A DNA stretch of 64,000 nucleotides from Rehmannia glutinosa. Lineage: Eukaryota > Streptophyta > Magnoliopsida > Lamiales > Orobanchaceae. The DNA lies in assembly GCA_016081115.2 (NCBI GenBank), contig CM071930.1, forward strand, positions 22,573,520 to 22,637,519, written 5' to 3'. The notes under the pieces were generated by a model. The model did no database searches. It saw nothing but the letters and a program-made list of their open reading frames with translations, and was not told the origin of the DNA. Both the position numbers and the translations under genes were made by a program. Shown here piece by piece: positions 21,978-33,429 of the stretch (within the stretch, counting starts at the first letter, position 1; each line of letters starts with the position of its first letter).

Positions 21978-22844
21978 GAAGTCTTGTTCGGCATAGCCCT
22001 TTGTCGACTTTTAAATTTGGGTTAATTGCAAAAAACACACTTGGCGTTTAGTCTATTTACAAAAAAAACCCATCTCTCTAAATTACAAATATCCCATTGG
22101 TATTTGTTTCTATTTTACAAATGTGCACCATCAATAGGGGATATTTTTTACGAAAATGTAAACCTCAAATGGGTATTTGTAATTTTGAAAGATAATTGGG
22201 TATTTTTGTAATTAGGTCAAAACTTCAAGGGTAGTTTTGTGATTATCCTCGACGTTTTTATGGCACAAAAGTTGATGGCGAGATGAGATGTTCAAGATTT
22301 GAAGCTACGAGTTGTATAAAGTGGGGAAATAAATTTACAGATTTCTGGACCTGTGGAGCAGCGTAGTATAGCGCGAATTGTCCCGATCCATTTCTTAGGC
22401 TTGTAGCCATTTTCCGTTGTAATTACAAGTTTTTTGCAGTCCCTCGTCTAGCAACAGAATCATCGACCATAACAGTACTGGTTTGAGCATTTCACTGAGG
22501 TGAATTTCTACAAGAAAGAATGAGAATGAGCTTTTGCTGTTACTGTCTGTTAACAAACTCATCAGCATTCATTTTGCTTCATTTGATTACTTCTTAGGTA
22601 GATGGAGTAGATGAGAGTTGTTGCTCTCTTTTGTGTTTCTGTTGTCTCCAAATATCAATCAGGAAATTTTGCTCAATTGTTCAAATCTGATTTTTCCAGC
22701 ATTTATTCATTTTCCTAATTTTTATTCTTTAAAGAATTTTTTACCGAGTGGCAATAGGTGAGTTGGGGAAGCTTTATTCTTTTGGATGTTACTTGTTAGT
22801 AGAGCTGCAGATATGTATATCCACAAGACCACAACTCACTATTG
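21978..22844. other. 3' flank of the GT14 gene
   Basis: Contains the presumed 3' UTR; no obvious single poly(A) signal. The short open frame at 22026-22211 shows no domain. Confidence 0.5.
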
Positions 22845-22852
22845 AATTTTGG
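22845..22852. repeat. hAT target duplication AATTTTGG, left copy
   Basis: Identical to 25768-25775 directly outside the other terminus. Confidence 0.85.
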
Positions 22853-23651
22853 TAGGAGTGGCACACGACCTGAACCTAGCACAATATAAGCGGGTTAGGG
22901 TTGACCCATTTATTATTCGGGTCATTATCGGGTTCGACCTGATTTGCCCGAATAATAAATGAGTCGGTTTCGGGTTGACCCGAAATAACCCATGAAACCC
23001 ATTTAACCCATTTGAAATATTTAAAGATGTAAGCCCAAAATGGTAATTATGCACTAAAGAAGCCCTGACTTAATTTCATTTTTACTTCATCTCTCACTTT
23101 CAGCTGCCTTCACAGTTAACACTTTCACTTCCTCACAGAGATACAAATCATATTGTTTGCGTTCCATTTTTTAGCATCAGATCAGGCACGCAAATGGAGA
23201 AACAAAGCTGATTCACAATTACTTCAACTTGTTCGTTTTCCACCGCGACTTCGTCGGAATACTTTGTCGGAATTGAAAGAAAAATTGACACTGTAAGTTT
23301 CTCGAAAATCTTCATAAGAAAAGTGATGATTTAGTGTCTCGTCTTTTTCTTCCGAAGAAAATATATAATGATGCTTTGTGAGTTTTGTTTTTAACATTTT
23401 ACAGATGCTACAAATCAAAAGCAGGCGTGCGGTTATGTCTTTTACTTTGCCTATCCTTTTGATCTTATTGGTGTCCAACTTTTCTTTTTATAGTTTTAAT
23501 TGATTTACCATTTCATCATTACAAATTATACTTTGTTGCCACTGATTTCACGTGAATGAAATAACCCACCTTTAATACTCCATGGAAATACATTGAATCT
23601 GGTTATTTGTTTATAATTTCAAGAAACAAAAGTGACATACTAATATACTAT

Positions 23652-25057
23652 GGGTAATTGGCATTATGCATCCTATAATTACACCCATTTGGCATTATAC
23701 ACCCTAAATTTGATTTTTTGGCAGATTGCACCATAAAAATACACTTACCTTGGCACTTAGCACCCTAAGCACATTTTAGGCTAGATTTGTGATTAGAATA
23801 CTAATAGGCAAAGGGTATATTTGTCTCTTAATTAATTTTCATAAGACAAAAATTTATAGGTTATTCAAATAAATAAATCAATAAAAAGAAAAAAGAAACA
23901 AACGGGACAATAAATAAATATATAGAAAAAAGAATTTTATTTACTGAATGAAATCAATAAAAATCATTTTACCAATTAAATTTTTATTTTTCTGTAAAGC
24001 GTCTGTTTGATTTTAAATATACATAAGAAAATTGTTGTTTTTAATTCCAAAAAAATATTATATATATATATATATATATATGGAGGCATAAATAATAGTC
24101 AATAAGGGTTTTTTGATCAAAAAGTGTCAATTTCCTCTCACCTTGGTAGATTCAGCGAGTGCATAATACATCCGTCAACTTTATTAGCAATTTAAAACTA
24201 CTCGAAGGATTCCCTCAAAAAAAAACTTCTCGAAGGATTATCAACGATTTTTGTTTATCATATGGAGTTTTTAGCAACTTTGCTAAATTATTAAAAAAAA
24301 TCATGTTTATCCCAAAACTTTTAAAAAAGAATATATCTTGTAAGACGGTCGCACGATACGACAAATTGCACTTTTAGGGTAAAAACGTTATACTTTTAGT
24401 ATAAAAAGTGATACTTTTAGTGTACAATCTGATACTTTGTCTGAATACACTTAATTTCAGTGCATTCAGACAATGTATTCAGAAAAATGTATCACTTTTT
24501 ACACTAAAAGTACCACCCGTCGCACCGTAAAACCGTTTTACACAAGTTTTTGCCCCATTAAAATTGTCAATTTCTTATATAAATGATTCCTAAGTTGAAG
24601 TACTATATTTTTGATTCGTTCGAATATACTGAATTGGGAAAAAGAAATCAAATCCTCTGCCACTTAAAAAAAATTTGGTTAACCACAACAAGTTTCAATC
24701 AGTACTATGAATCTATGATACTAACTTCAAAAGACATGGAATATTAATAAGGTCTGGTAGGTTTAACTGAAATTTCAAAATAAACTAACGGGGCAATTAA
24801 TAAATAGAAGGAAAGAAAATGAATTAAAGAGAGAAAATTGTTTGCTGTTAATCTGTTATAGCATGACAAAAACATACTGAAGAGACAAATATACCCTTTG
24901 CCTATTAATATTCTAATCACAAATCTAGCCTAAAATGTGTTTAGGGTGCAAAGTGCCAAGCTGAGTGTATTTTAATGGTGCAATATGCCAAAAGTTTAAT
25001 TTTAGGGTGTATAGTACCAAATGGGTGTAATTGTAGGGTGCACAGTGCCAATTACCC
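23652..25057. mobile_element. MULE-like element with ~190-bp terminal inverted repeats
   Basis: The left arm, starting GGGTAATTGGCA, matches the reverse complement of the right arm, ending TGCCAATTACCC, for roughly 190 bp. Flanks AATATACTAT (23642-23651) and AATATATTAT (25058-25067) agree at 9 of 10 bases, fitting a 9-11-bp Mutator-type duplication. No transposase frame; it carries a (TA)n run near 24060 and a smaller foldback element. Confidence 0.8.
24337..24547. mobile_element. Small foldback MITE inside the MULE-like element
   Basis: Arms of about 80 bp are inverted: the left starts CTTGTAAGACGGTCGCAC and the right ends GTAAAACCGTTTTACACAAG. The centre is itself a hairpin (GTCTGAATAC with its imperfect complement). 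TSD not determined. Confidence 0.6.
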
Positions 25058-25393
25058 AATATATTATCTACTCAAATAATATATTAATATATATATAAGT
25101 TAATGAGTTAATCTTTCTTTATCCTAAATTTTTACTAGCATTTTATTTCTCAGCATTATTTTAAGAAGAATTACAAAGTGATAATTTGTTATTTTAGCAT
25201 GACAGTAACCATATAATTGAAGCTCTTATGCAGTATGATTTTATTAATACCAAAGTGATGGTTTGAATATAGGATAAGAAAAAAATACAAGAAAATTATT
25301 TATCTAGGAGAAATTCAAATATATTTGCTTTATACATTTATTGGACAATTGATTTATATACTTTTTAATTCAAAACTGTTTTGTAGTTAAATT

Positions 25394-25540
25394 ATGGAAG
25401 CAAGCAATCAATCTCCAATTAATGTTGAAAATGAAAGTGATGATCCAATCCAAGAAACAACAAAAGCCTCACAAGCTGAATGCATTGGAGATGGATCAAA
25501 TAATCCTGGACAAAGAAAGAAAATCTCCAATTTATTGTGA
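25394..25540 (+). pseudogene. Remnant of hAT transposase N-terminus
   Basis: A 48-codon frame starting M-E-A-S-N-Q-S-P and ending in a basic R-K-K-I-S stretch before TGA. Acidic start plus basic end is what I would expect ahead of a BED zinc finger in hAT transposases, but no finger or catalytic region remains. The position near one terminus fits an internally deleted hAT. Confidence 0.4.
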
Positions 25541-25767
25541 TGTGACTTGTTTTGCAATTTCACCAAAATCTCTATTTAACTTAATAAATTATAAATAGGT
25601 CATTTCGGGTCGTATTCGGGTTACCCGTATATTAAACATGTCTTGTTCGGGTTGACCCATCTGACCCATATAATTAAATGGGTCGTGTTCGGGTTGACCA
25701 AATTTGTGTAATTATTGTGTCTCAACACGACCCACGAACCCGAACACGACTCGAATTGTCACCCCTA

Positions 25768-25775
25768 AATTTTGG
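25768..25775. repeat. hAT target duplication AATTTTGG, right copy
   Basis: Identical to 22845-22852. Confidence 0.85.
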
Positions 25776-26985
25776 TACAGTTAGTAGATTGTCTGTAGCT
25801 ATTATATCTCGAACAATTATTTGGATCAATTTTCTCTCAAAATCTCCCCATCTTTAGTCAATATTCAAATAATGTTAAATAATAGTATATTTCATCAATA
25901 AACTTAGACTATGGTACAAGTTTCAGATATCACAAAATAAAATAACCATAAAGGTTAATGGGCAAATTTGGAAATTGTTGGCTAAGTACAACAACTTGCA
26001 AGATTCAGTGGGTAAAGTAGAAAAATTCAAAATTAAGTGGGTAGAGTAGAAGGCAAACTAAAATTACCTCTATTTATATATATAAATAATTGAACTGATT
26101 TTTAATCCTGATTGTTTCTTTCTCTCCTGGGCTTTGGTTGGCCCACTTGATTTTGTTTGCAGCAAAGTCTAGCAGATGGATTTGAATCTCTGCGTTCATG
26201 GTTGCAGGCTGCTTCGCAATGAATGAAAGCAAATATATCAAAAGTAGAAGAAACAAAAAGTTGGCAAGACAAAAGTTATTGTCACTTTTAACATATACTC
26301 GGTCATAATTAACTTTGATAGTATTACTAAACACTGTATTAATAACATTATTTTTTTCTTGTAACGAAATGACTCCAAAAATATAATTAATTATGTGCTT
26401 TAAAGTAATTGACTCGAGTTCGATCCTTATATGTATGTGTATTCTCCCATAAAAAAAGTATTACTCAACTTCTACATGTTTCTTGACACTTTTTAATTTC
26501 TCTTCTAAGTTAATCCTTTTGTTTAGAATACTCTCAGCATCAGCTACTTATATTGCAAACTCTTGGATTACTTGAAGTTTCTTTGCTTCTTCTCTTTTTC
26601 TCTGCACAAAGACCAAGTGCTTGTCTTATGTTGGAACCATTCATTACCTAGAAAACCCACGTGAGAATCGTTTGAATTTTCAAATTTGTAACAGTACAGG
26701 GTATGAAAGCAAGTTGCTCTAAAGAACCATTAAGTATTTAATTGTATTTAATTATGACGTCACACACGCACAAAAGACCCAAAATTGAACTTCTTCAGTT
26801 AATTAATCAGATAAAGATTACAGATCTAGACGTAAGCATACAGAGCACCACATCCACATATAAAAACATACCATTGAGCTCATATTGACTTTTTTTTTTT
26901 TCGTGGAACATCATACAGATCTAGTGATTGATTGATAAAACTACATTCTTACTAATTGTGGGCTTCGCAACTCCAGTACAAATAG
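25776..26985. other. Intergenic, no gene seen
   Basis: AT-rich DNA without supported genes; short frames such as 26074-26334 (minus) have no recognisable domain. Confidence 0.5.
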
Positions 26986-27575
26986 ATACAAGACAATCAA
27001 CTTTTAGTACTGACATCTTAATTATAAACACAATTGATATAAATATCACTTTTAAAGGAGATAACAAATAATTTTGATAAATATACTAATTAAGTAATAC
27101 TTTTTAATATAATGCATTACTTTTCAAGTAAAACAACAATTTTAAGGAAATAATATGTAAATTTCAAAGATGCGATAAGTAATACTTTTATAATAAAAAA
27201 TAATATTTTTCGAGTGAAAAATAATACTTTTCAAGTAAACATAAATACATTCAAAAGGAATTAATAAGTAATAATTTTGAAGTAGAAAGTATTAAATTTC
27301 ATGTAAAAAGTAATAGTTTTAAGTAAATAGTAGATAATTTTAATTAATAGATGTAGTAAGTAATACTTCTAAAATAAAAACCGATACATTTTGAGTAAAA
27401 AAAGATACTTTAGAAGTAAACATCATACTTGTGGAAAATATTACTTCTAATGTAAAAAGTAATAGTTTTAAAGGAAATAGTATATAATTTAAAAGTTGTA
27501 GTGAGTAATATTTTTACAATAAAAAATAATACTTTTCGAGTAAAATATTATTATTTTCAATAAACATTAATATTT
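26986..27575. repeat. Degenerate AT-rich repeat array
   Basis: Many variants of AGTAATACTTTT and TTTTCAAGTAAA alternate. A longer unit (AAGTAATACTT...AAAATAAAAA...GAGTAAA...AAGTAAACAT) is recognisable starting near 27177, 27359 and 27502, suggesting higher-order units of roughly 150-180 bp. Related phrases occur in the foldback element at 24337. Confidence 0.55.
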
Positions 27576-27945
27576 CAACAAGAGTCCCCGATGGCTAGTA
27601 TAAAAAGATAAGTTTGTCCAAACAATACCAAAGTTTAACTTCTCAGCAATGGCTTTCTAATTGAAAGACTTTCTCTCAATTGCCTCATCATAATATCTTC
27701 AATCCAGTGTAGGATAAATATAACAAATATACCTCTATATCTATTTACATATTTTCTGTGAGAAAAAAATTAAAAAGAAAAAATAAATGGTTATAAACTC
27801 AAACAGGGTGGAAAGTTTCTCAAGCCCGTCAACACAACTTGCATGCCATAAACCCACCACAAGCATGACACGTTCTGCAAATATGATGCCAATGCTGCCA
27901 TTTGAAGTGCACAAAGTTTGCCTGCCGTTAATGAGAACCACCATG

Positions 27946-27953
27946 GCAGAAAC
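27946..27953. repeat. hAT target duplication GCAGAAAC, left copy
   Basis: Matches 36619-36626. Confidence 0.85.
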
Positions 27954-28652
27954 CAGGGCCGTTTCTAGGATCTGAAGGGCCTGGTGAGAAAAAAAAATGG
28001 GCCCTCTGTATTCATATAATAAATTAAAAATAACTAATTAATCAATGTTATGAAAAATAATTTCATTGATCATAAAATAATACAACATTATATTTTTGAT
28101 TTCAATGTTTATGATTTCATTAAAATAGTGGTACAAAGAGATACTTCGATAATCAATATATTTAAAAGAAAATTATCAATACATTAGCCAAAGAAAATAG
28201 ATTTCCTTACATTTTTATCTGCAAAAGTGCCAAAGTCATCAACCAGTCTTTCATGATCGAGTTTATCTAAAAATTCACTCTCAATTGAAATCGACAATAA
28301 GAAATTGTTAAACAACCATAAACAAAATAAAATATATACTAAGAAAACAATAGAACTCAAAAGAAAATAGAAAAAACATACAATTCATAATGGCAAAAAT
28401 AGAACAACTAAAGATAATTAAATTTTTATTTGCTGGTTTTATTGGAGATGGAAGCCTCTACTTTTTTTTTTGGGTTGGGTTTCTTTTTTAGTTAAAACAC
28501 AACTTTTGTGTTAAAGGGAAAGAAAATATAAAAATTTTTCTAAAAGAAAAAGGTTTGAACTCAAAACTTAAACGTGCAATAAGAGGGCGTAAACCATTGG
28601 ACCAACAAACTTGTATTGTCAAAGTTAGCTTTTTGTTTTTAATTTACAACGT

Positions 28653-28657
28653 GATTT
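28653..28657. repeat. Target duplication GATTT, left copy (SireA-3)
   Basis: Identical to 36394-36398 directly outside the other LTR end. Confidence 0.9.
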
Positions 28658-30125
28658 TGTAAGTCCAAACGGCTACGATAATCTAGAGGGGGTGAATAGA
28701 TTATCTCCATCTTTTCGATTTTGCCCTCTTTTTCGATACAAATGCGCCAAGATAATAACAAAGGTGCGGAATGTAAATAGCACACGCCGATTTAAAGAGG
28801 TTCAACCCACCTGGGCCTAATCCTCTACCACCCCAAAGATATCCTGGATGGATTTCAAAAAAAAAAAGATTTTATTAATTTACCACAAATTAATACAACA
28901 CCAACTTACAACAACACCTTGAAGAGCACCACACTCTTCTTCAACACCACCTTTGAGATTACCACAATCTCACTCAAGATTACCACAATCTCCAACGGCA
29001 CTTGTGAAGATTACCACAATCTTCAACCTTGAAGAATACCAAATTCTTCAACACCTCAACAAGAAGATTACCACAATCTTCTCACACCTAACACCTAGAT
29101 CACCCAAGTGTGTTCTTACCACAAGAACACTCACAAGGATATCTTGTGTTGAATGATAACCCAAAAATTCAAGATTACATCTCGATAATGAATAATACAA
29201 TTGAGTGCAAGTGTAATCAAGAATAGCCTAGACCTCAAGGATGTGAAAGTGAATAGCTAGGCAAATTACAACAAGAAATAATAACAATGAAAGACCAAGT
29301 GTTTGCTTGAGTATATCTTATTGTGTTGTGTTGTTCTCTCTTATTGTTTTGCTTCAAATCTTCCTCTATTTATAGGAGATGATTGATACTTGATAGGCAC
29401 CTCTTGGAATCTGATATCTACAAAAAAATTGCAATTAAAATCAAGATTATAGCTGTTAAAATCAATCCCACAATTTAGGAAAAGGCCATCTGTTTGCCTG
29501 ACACAACGGTCGAATTTTCTTTGTCAAACTTGAGGGCGACCGGTCGCGCACAAATAGACGTTTGAAAATGAGAATACACATTTACACAGGGCGACCGGTC
29601 AACGTCTACCTCGACCGGTCGACATCGACTCCAACCGTCGCACAAACTAAAAATCGAAGGGCGTAAGTTCTGTTTCAATTTTTGCTCCCAGTCACGGCCC
29701 CTATAGGTCGACCGGTCGGCCGACGCACCGATTGCCCGACCATTTTCTGCAAACATGAAGTTTTCTCGTTTTCCTCAACTTTCGTGCGGGTTGCCCTATA
29801 CGGCGACCGGTTGACCTCAAAACAAAAGTGTTATCCAATTTTATATCGAAAATATACTTCAAGAAATACTCAAAAAATAGTGAAAATATTTTAGACCGAT
29901 CGGGAGTATTAGGACAACATTTGGAAGCATTGTTTTGGTAAAAATACATTAACAAAAAATCATTAAAAGTGTTGTCCAGTTTTGTCGAAAATAAAACTTG
30001 AAGAAATACTCCTAAAATATTAAAACCATTTTAAATCATTTAGGAGTATTTGGACAACCTTTAAAACCATTGTTTTGGTGTAAAATCAAAATCATCAAAA
30101 TCATGATAAAACCATTTATCAAACA
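28658..30125 (-). repeat. 3' LTR of SireA-3 (1,468 bp)
   Basis: Hairpin array 28921-29130, TATA near 29363, palindromes 29531-29815. Its terminus ATCAAACA is followed directly by the complement of the polypurine tract (ATCTCCCCCTTTTT, 30126-30139). Confidence 0.92.
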
Positions 30126-31230
30126 ATCTCCCCCTTTTTGATGATTACAAACCAAAACAATATTAACGAGGTCGATTTTGAAAACAAAACAATTTTACCG
30201 GTTAAAGAGAACTATCCGTTGTGAGCGACAAGATTCCATGCAATAAAAACACAAGGATGGGAGTAGAGATATTCAAACACATATAGGAAATGCTCCCCCT
30301 ATCAACATGCACATCAATAGTAATATAGAAGCAACTTAAACATAAGCTAAAATCTTAGCTATCGATATTGAGCTTAAGTATCAATAACTTAAAAGCTCCC
30401 CCTGTCAAAGAGACATCATTAGAAACATATATACGTCCATACTACAACCAATGGACTAAGAATCATACACAACTTATGGCTTTAGGAAGCCATAGCTTAT
30501 AGCTTCTATTTGTTAAGCTTATCTTAGCTTCTTTGAGCTAAAGAGCTTATAACCTATTTCTCCCCCTTTGGAATCATAAAAAAGAATGTTAGCACGATAA
30601 ATACATCATATATTCATATCAAAGTGCGCAACTAAACCGATGTACCGAGCTATTTGAACATTGAAGCTTATAAACCAAATAGGAGGGAAAAGTCGAATCA
30701 TACGACTTGAAGAAGCTTATGAAAACTCATTTGATAAGCAAAACATGATCTCTATAAATATATAAGACTTTTGAAATCGAGAGAATCATGTAGGTGATGA
30801 ATGTTTCATTGAAACATTTTATCGAACACTTGGCGGGCGTCAAAAATTGAAAAAGATATATATAGCCCTTGTAAATAAAATCAAGCCAAGTTTTTCATCA
30901 CCAAATGCAATTTAATAAATATCATTCATCAACAATAAATAATCTCATCACATACATGTATAATTTGTAACAAGAAATAGACATTTAAACCAAGTTCTCA
31001 AGGGTTCAACCCAATTGAGCTAAAGAGAGTGAAATTCTTACCATTCGACGGTAAATATGAGCAATGATGATGATAATCGAGCTAGACAATCCCCAAAGTA
31101 TGAATTTTATGCAACAAAACACATTTGAAGTGAATTGTGTGTGAAATTGACGAAGAGGGCGAAAAATGGCAAAAATGATGTAAAATGACTAAGGCATTGG
31201 ACAGAACGGTTTTTATCCAAAAATTAGCTT
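30126..31230 (-). other. Noncoding tail of SireA-3, third gene absent
   Basis: Contains the complement of purine tracts near 30126, 30295, 30397 and 30560. Where SireA-2 has the third gene this copy has only a leader-like stretch joined to the tail, with GGTAAG at the junction on the minus strand. No open frame. Confidence 0.65.
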
Positions 31231-31290
31231 AGGGCGACCGGTTGCTGTTGAGGGCGACCGGTCGACGTTGAGGGCGACCGGTTGCCCTCA
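31231..31290. promoter_or_regulatory. Internal palindrome cluster of SireA-3
   Basis: Three units of GCGACCGG(T/T)(T/C)G separated by TTGAGG-type linkers. Same relative place, between the pol end and the leader, as 10379-10445. Confidence 0.55.
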
Positions 31291-31369
31291 ACCCCATCAG
31301 CCCACTGTCTTGCGAGACTTTTCAAAATCCGAATTTTGATCCAAAAATCCGATTTTTCGCCCCTAAGTT

Positions 31370-32545
31370 TTAAAACGTGCCAAAATGCAAACGTAGACCT
31401 CATTCAATATACATTATGTCATAATCAAGCTTGAAATGAGGTAAAATACTCGGCGGTTAACGAAAAAAATCCGCGAGTTATCCTTGAGACGGAATTAAAC
31501 ACATCTCAAGTTTTTGTTAAAACATGCAATCCCTTAACAATTATATCGAATCTCAATTTGTTTAGTTCGATTATGACGAACCATAGTTTGAATAATTTTG
31601 ACCGGACTTGTTATCCCGAAAAATAAGAAAATTTTAAAGCTTTGGATACAACAAGTCATAAGAAGAAGTGCCTTTCAAATATTTGAAAATTTCTTTTAAC
31701 AGCACTTTAATGAGATTCGTTGGGATAGTTTTTGAAGTCGAGCATATAGACATAATGCATATGGAATGTCGAGTCTATAGAAATAATACAAGAAAACATA
31801 CCTCGAATTTGTTTGTCGGCCGATAGGCCTTCCTCAACCTTTGTCAATCTTTAGCCATAGAGGTTGAGATAGTTCTTCTTTCTTCAATGCTTAACTCCTT
31901 CAAGAGTTCTTTTGAAATATAACCGTCTTCCTGGCATTGAATGATTTGAATTCCAATGATCAAATTTGAGCTTCCCTCATCATGATCATCTTAGGTTCAC
32001 CTTGCATTGACTTGGAAAAAATATCTTGCACAAATATTTATTAGTAGCACCATAAATATTATCATCATAAATTTGCACAAGTAAACAACCTTGCCCTTTT
32101 TTCAAAACAAGAAGTGTACTATCAACTTTACCTTTTGTAAAATCATTTAGCAAAAATAGCTAAGTCTATCATACCATACATGGGGTGCTTGTTTTAAACC
32201 ATACAAGGCCTTTTATAAAAATCATTTGGCCTAGAAAAATTTAAAGTCCCGTAGGTTGTTTTACATAGACTTCTTCTTGAACAAAACCATTGAGAAAATT
32301 GGATTTAACATCCATTTGGTAAAGTTTGAAATTTTCTTAAAACAAGAATGGGCAAGTAAAATGCAAATAGCTACTAAATGTGCTATGAGTGCAAATGTTA
32401 CATCAAAATCAATTACCTTCTTCTTGAAAATACCTTCGAGCTACTAACCTCGCCTTAGTTCGACCAATGTTGCCTTGGTCATTGAGTTTGTTCCGGAATA
32501 CCCTTTTTGTCTACTTCATTACTATCATCATAGGGCATCCAATTG
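31370..32545 (-). pseudogene. pol: pol remnant of SireA-3 (reverse transcriptase and RNase H end)
   Basis: Minus-strand translation in shifting frames gives Copia RT landmarks: N-K-L-N-D-Q-G-N near 32490, a decayed Q-E-E segment near 32430, A-L-Y-G-L-K-Q-A-P near 32200, and a YDDN-like catalytic block near 32060. The pol C-terminus (I-E-I-R-Y and a decayed P-S-Q) lies at about 31560-31400. Integrase and protease are absent. Frameshifts and stops rule out function. Confidence 0.75.
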
Positions 32546-33429
32546 GTCTAGGGTGTTCATAATAGAACATTTACATCCAAATATTTTGAGGTAACTAATA
32601 TTTGGAGTACTTCATTTCTCATCTACACAACTTAACAAACTCATTAACGGCATCGCTTATATAAGCAAGAAAAAATAGCCCAAGTGTAAAAACATGCCTC
32701 AATCATCAATCACAAAATATCTTACATAAGAGCATAGTAGAAATAGACACTATATATATAGACTATGAAGCAAGAAACACATACTATGCATTTAGAATAT
32801 CATCAACAGTCTAATAAATCATGCAAGTTCAAATAAGCTTAAGAAAGCTATAAAAGGTCTCTTTTGAAATTTGAAAATCCGATAGCATATAGTTGAGACC
32901 TCATTTAAAAGAAGTATTTGAACAAGAGTTGACAAAGCAAATATGTGCAATCAAATGTCGAATAGTGCCTTTTTTTTAAAAAAAATTTAAAAATCCTCTT
33001 AATGCCACTTGTATGAAATACTATGAAAAACAAGCACATAGGCACATGGCAATACATATATCGAGTCTATAAGAGTAAGAATAACACAAGTAAACGTACC
33101 TCGATAATTAATGCCTTTCTTGACAAATAATGACGTAAATGGCTATTTGTGAAAATTTGTAAATCCTACACAATTCTTAAAACCAATCTAGTACAAATCA
33201 TAATGATAAAAGTGTAGGCTAAGAGATAAGTAAGCTCATACCATAAAAATCCATAAGAGATGATAACACACTTTAGTCTACAAAAATGCACAAGAGTTGT
33301 AAAAACATCATATAAGGTCTTCTTTTTCAAAAATATTTTAAAAGCACAAATATATATTGAAGACCTTAATTAAAAAATAAATACTTAAAAACTCATTTTG
33401 CAATAAAAGCATGCATAAAAATAAAATAA
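32546..33429 (-). other. Region between gag and pol remnants of SireA-3
   Basis: AT-rich and stopped in all frames. It parallels 10560-11040 of SireA-2 in its gag-proximal half. Protease and integrase would be expected here in an autonomous element and are not recognisable. Confidence 0.5.

Larger units (their letters stand above)
22853..25767 (+). mobile_element. Non-autonomous hAT element with nested insertions
   Basis: The ends TAGGAGTGGCA and TGTCACCCCTA form the short inverted repeat typical of plant hAT elements, and an exact 8-bp duplication AATTTTGG lies outside. Subterminal regions are full of GGGTTGACCC/GACCCA phrases in both orientations. Only the very start of a transposase-like frame survives (25394-25540). 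A MULE-like element (23652-25057) is nested inside. Confidence 0.85.

Noticed and set aside
24060..24080. TA microsatellite as a functional site
   Set aside because: A simple (TA)n run in AT-rich transposon DNA; nothing marks it as functional.
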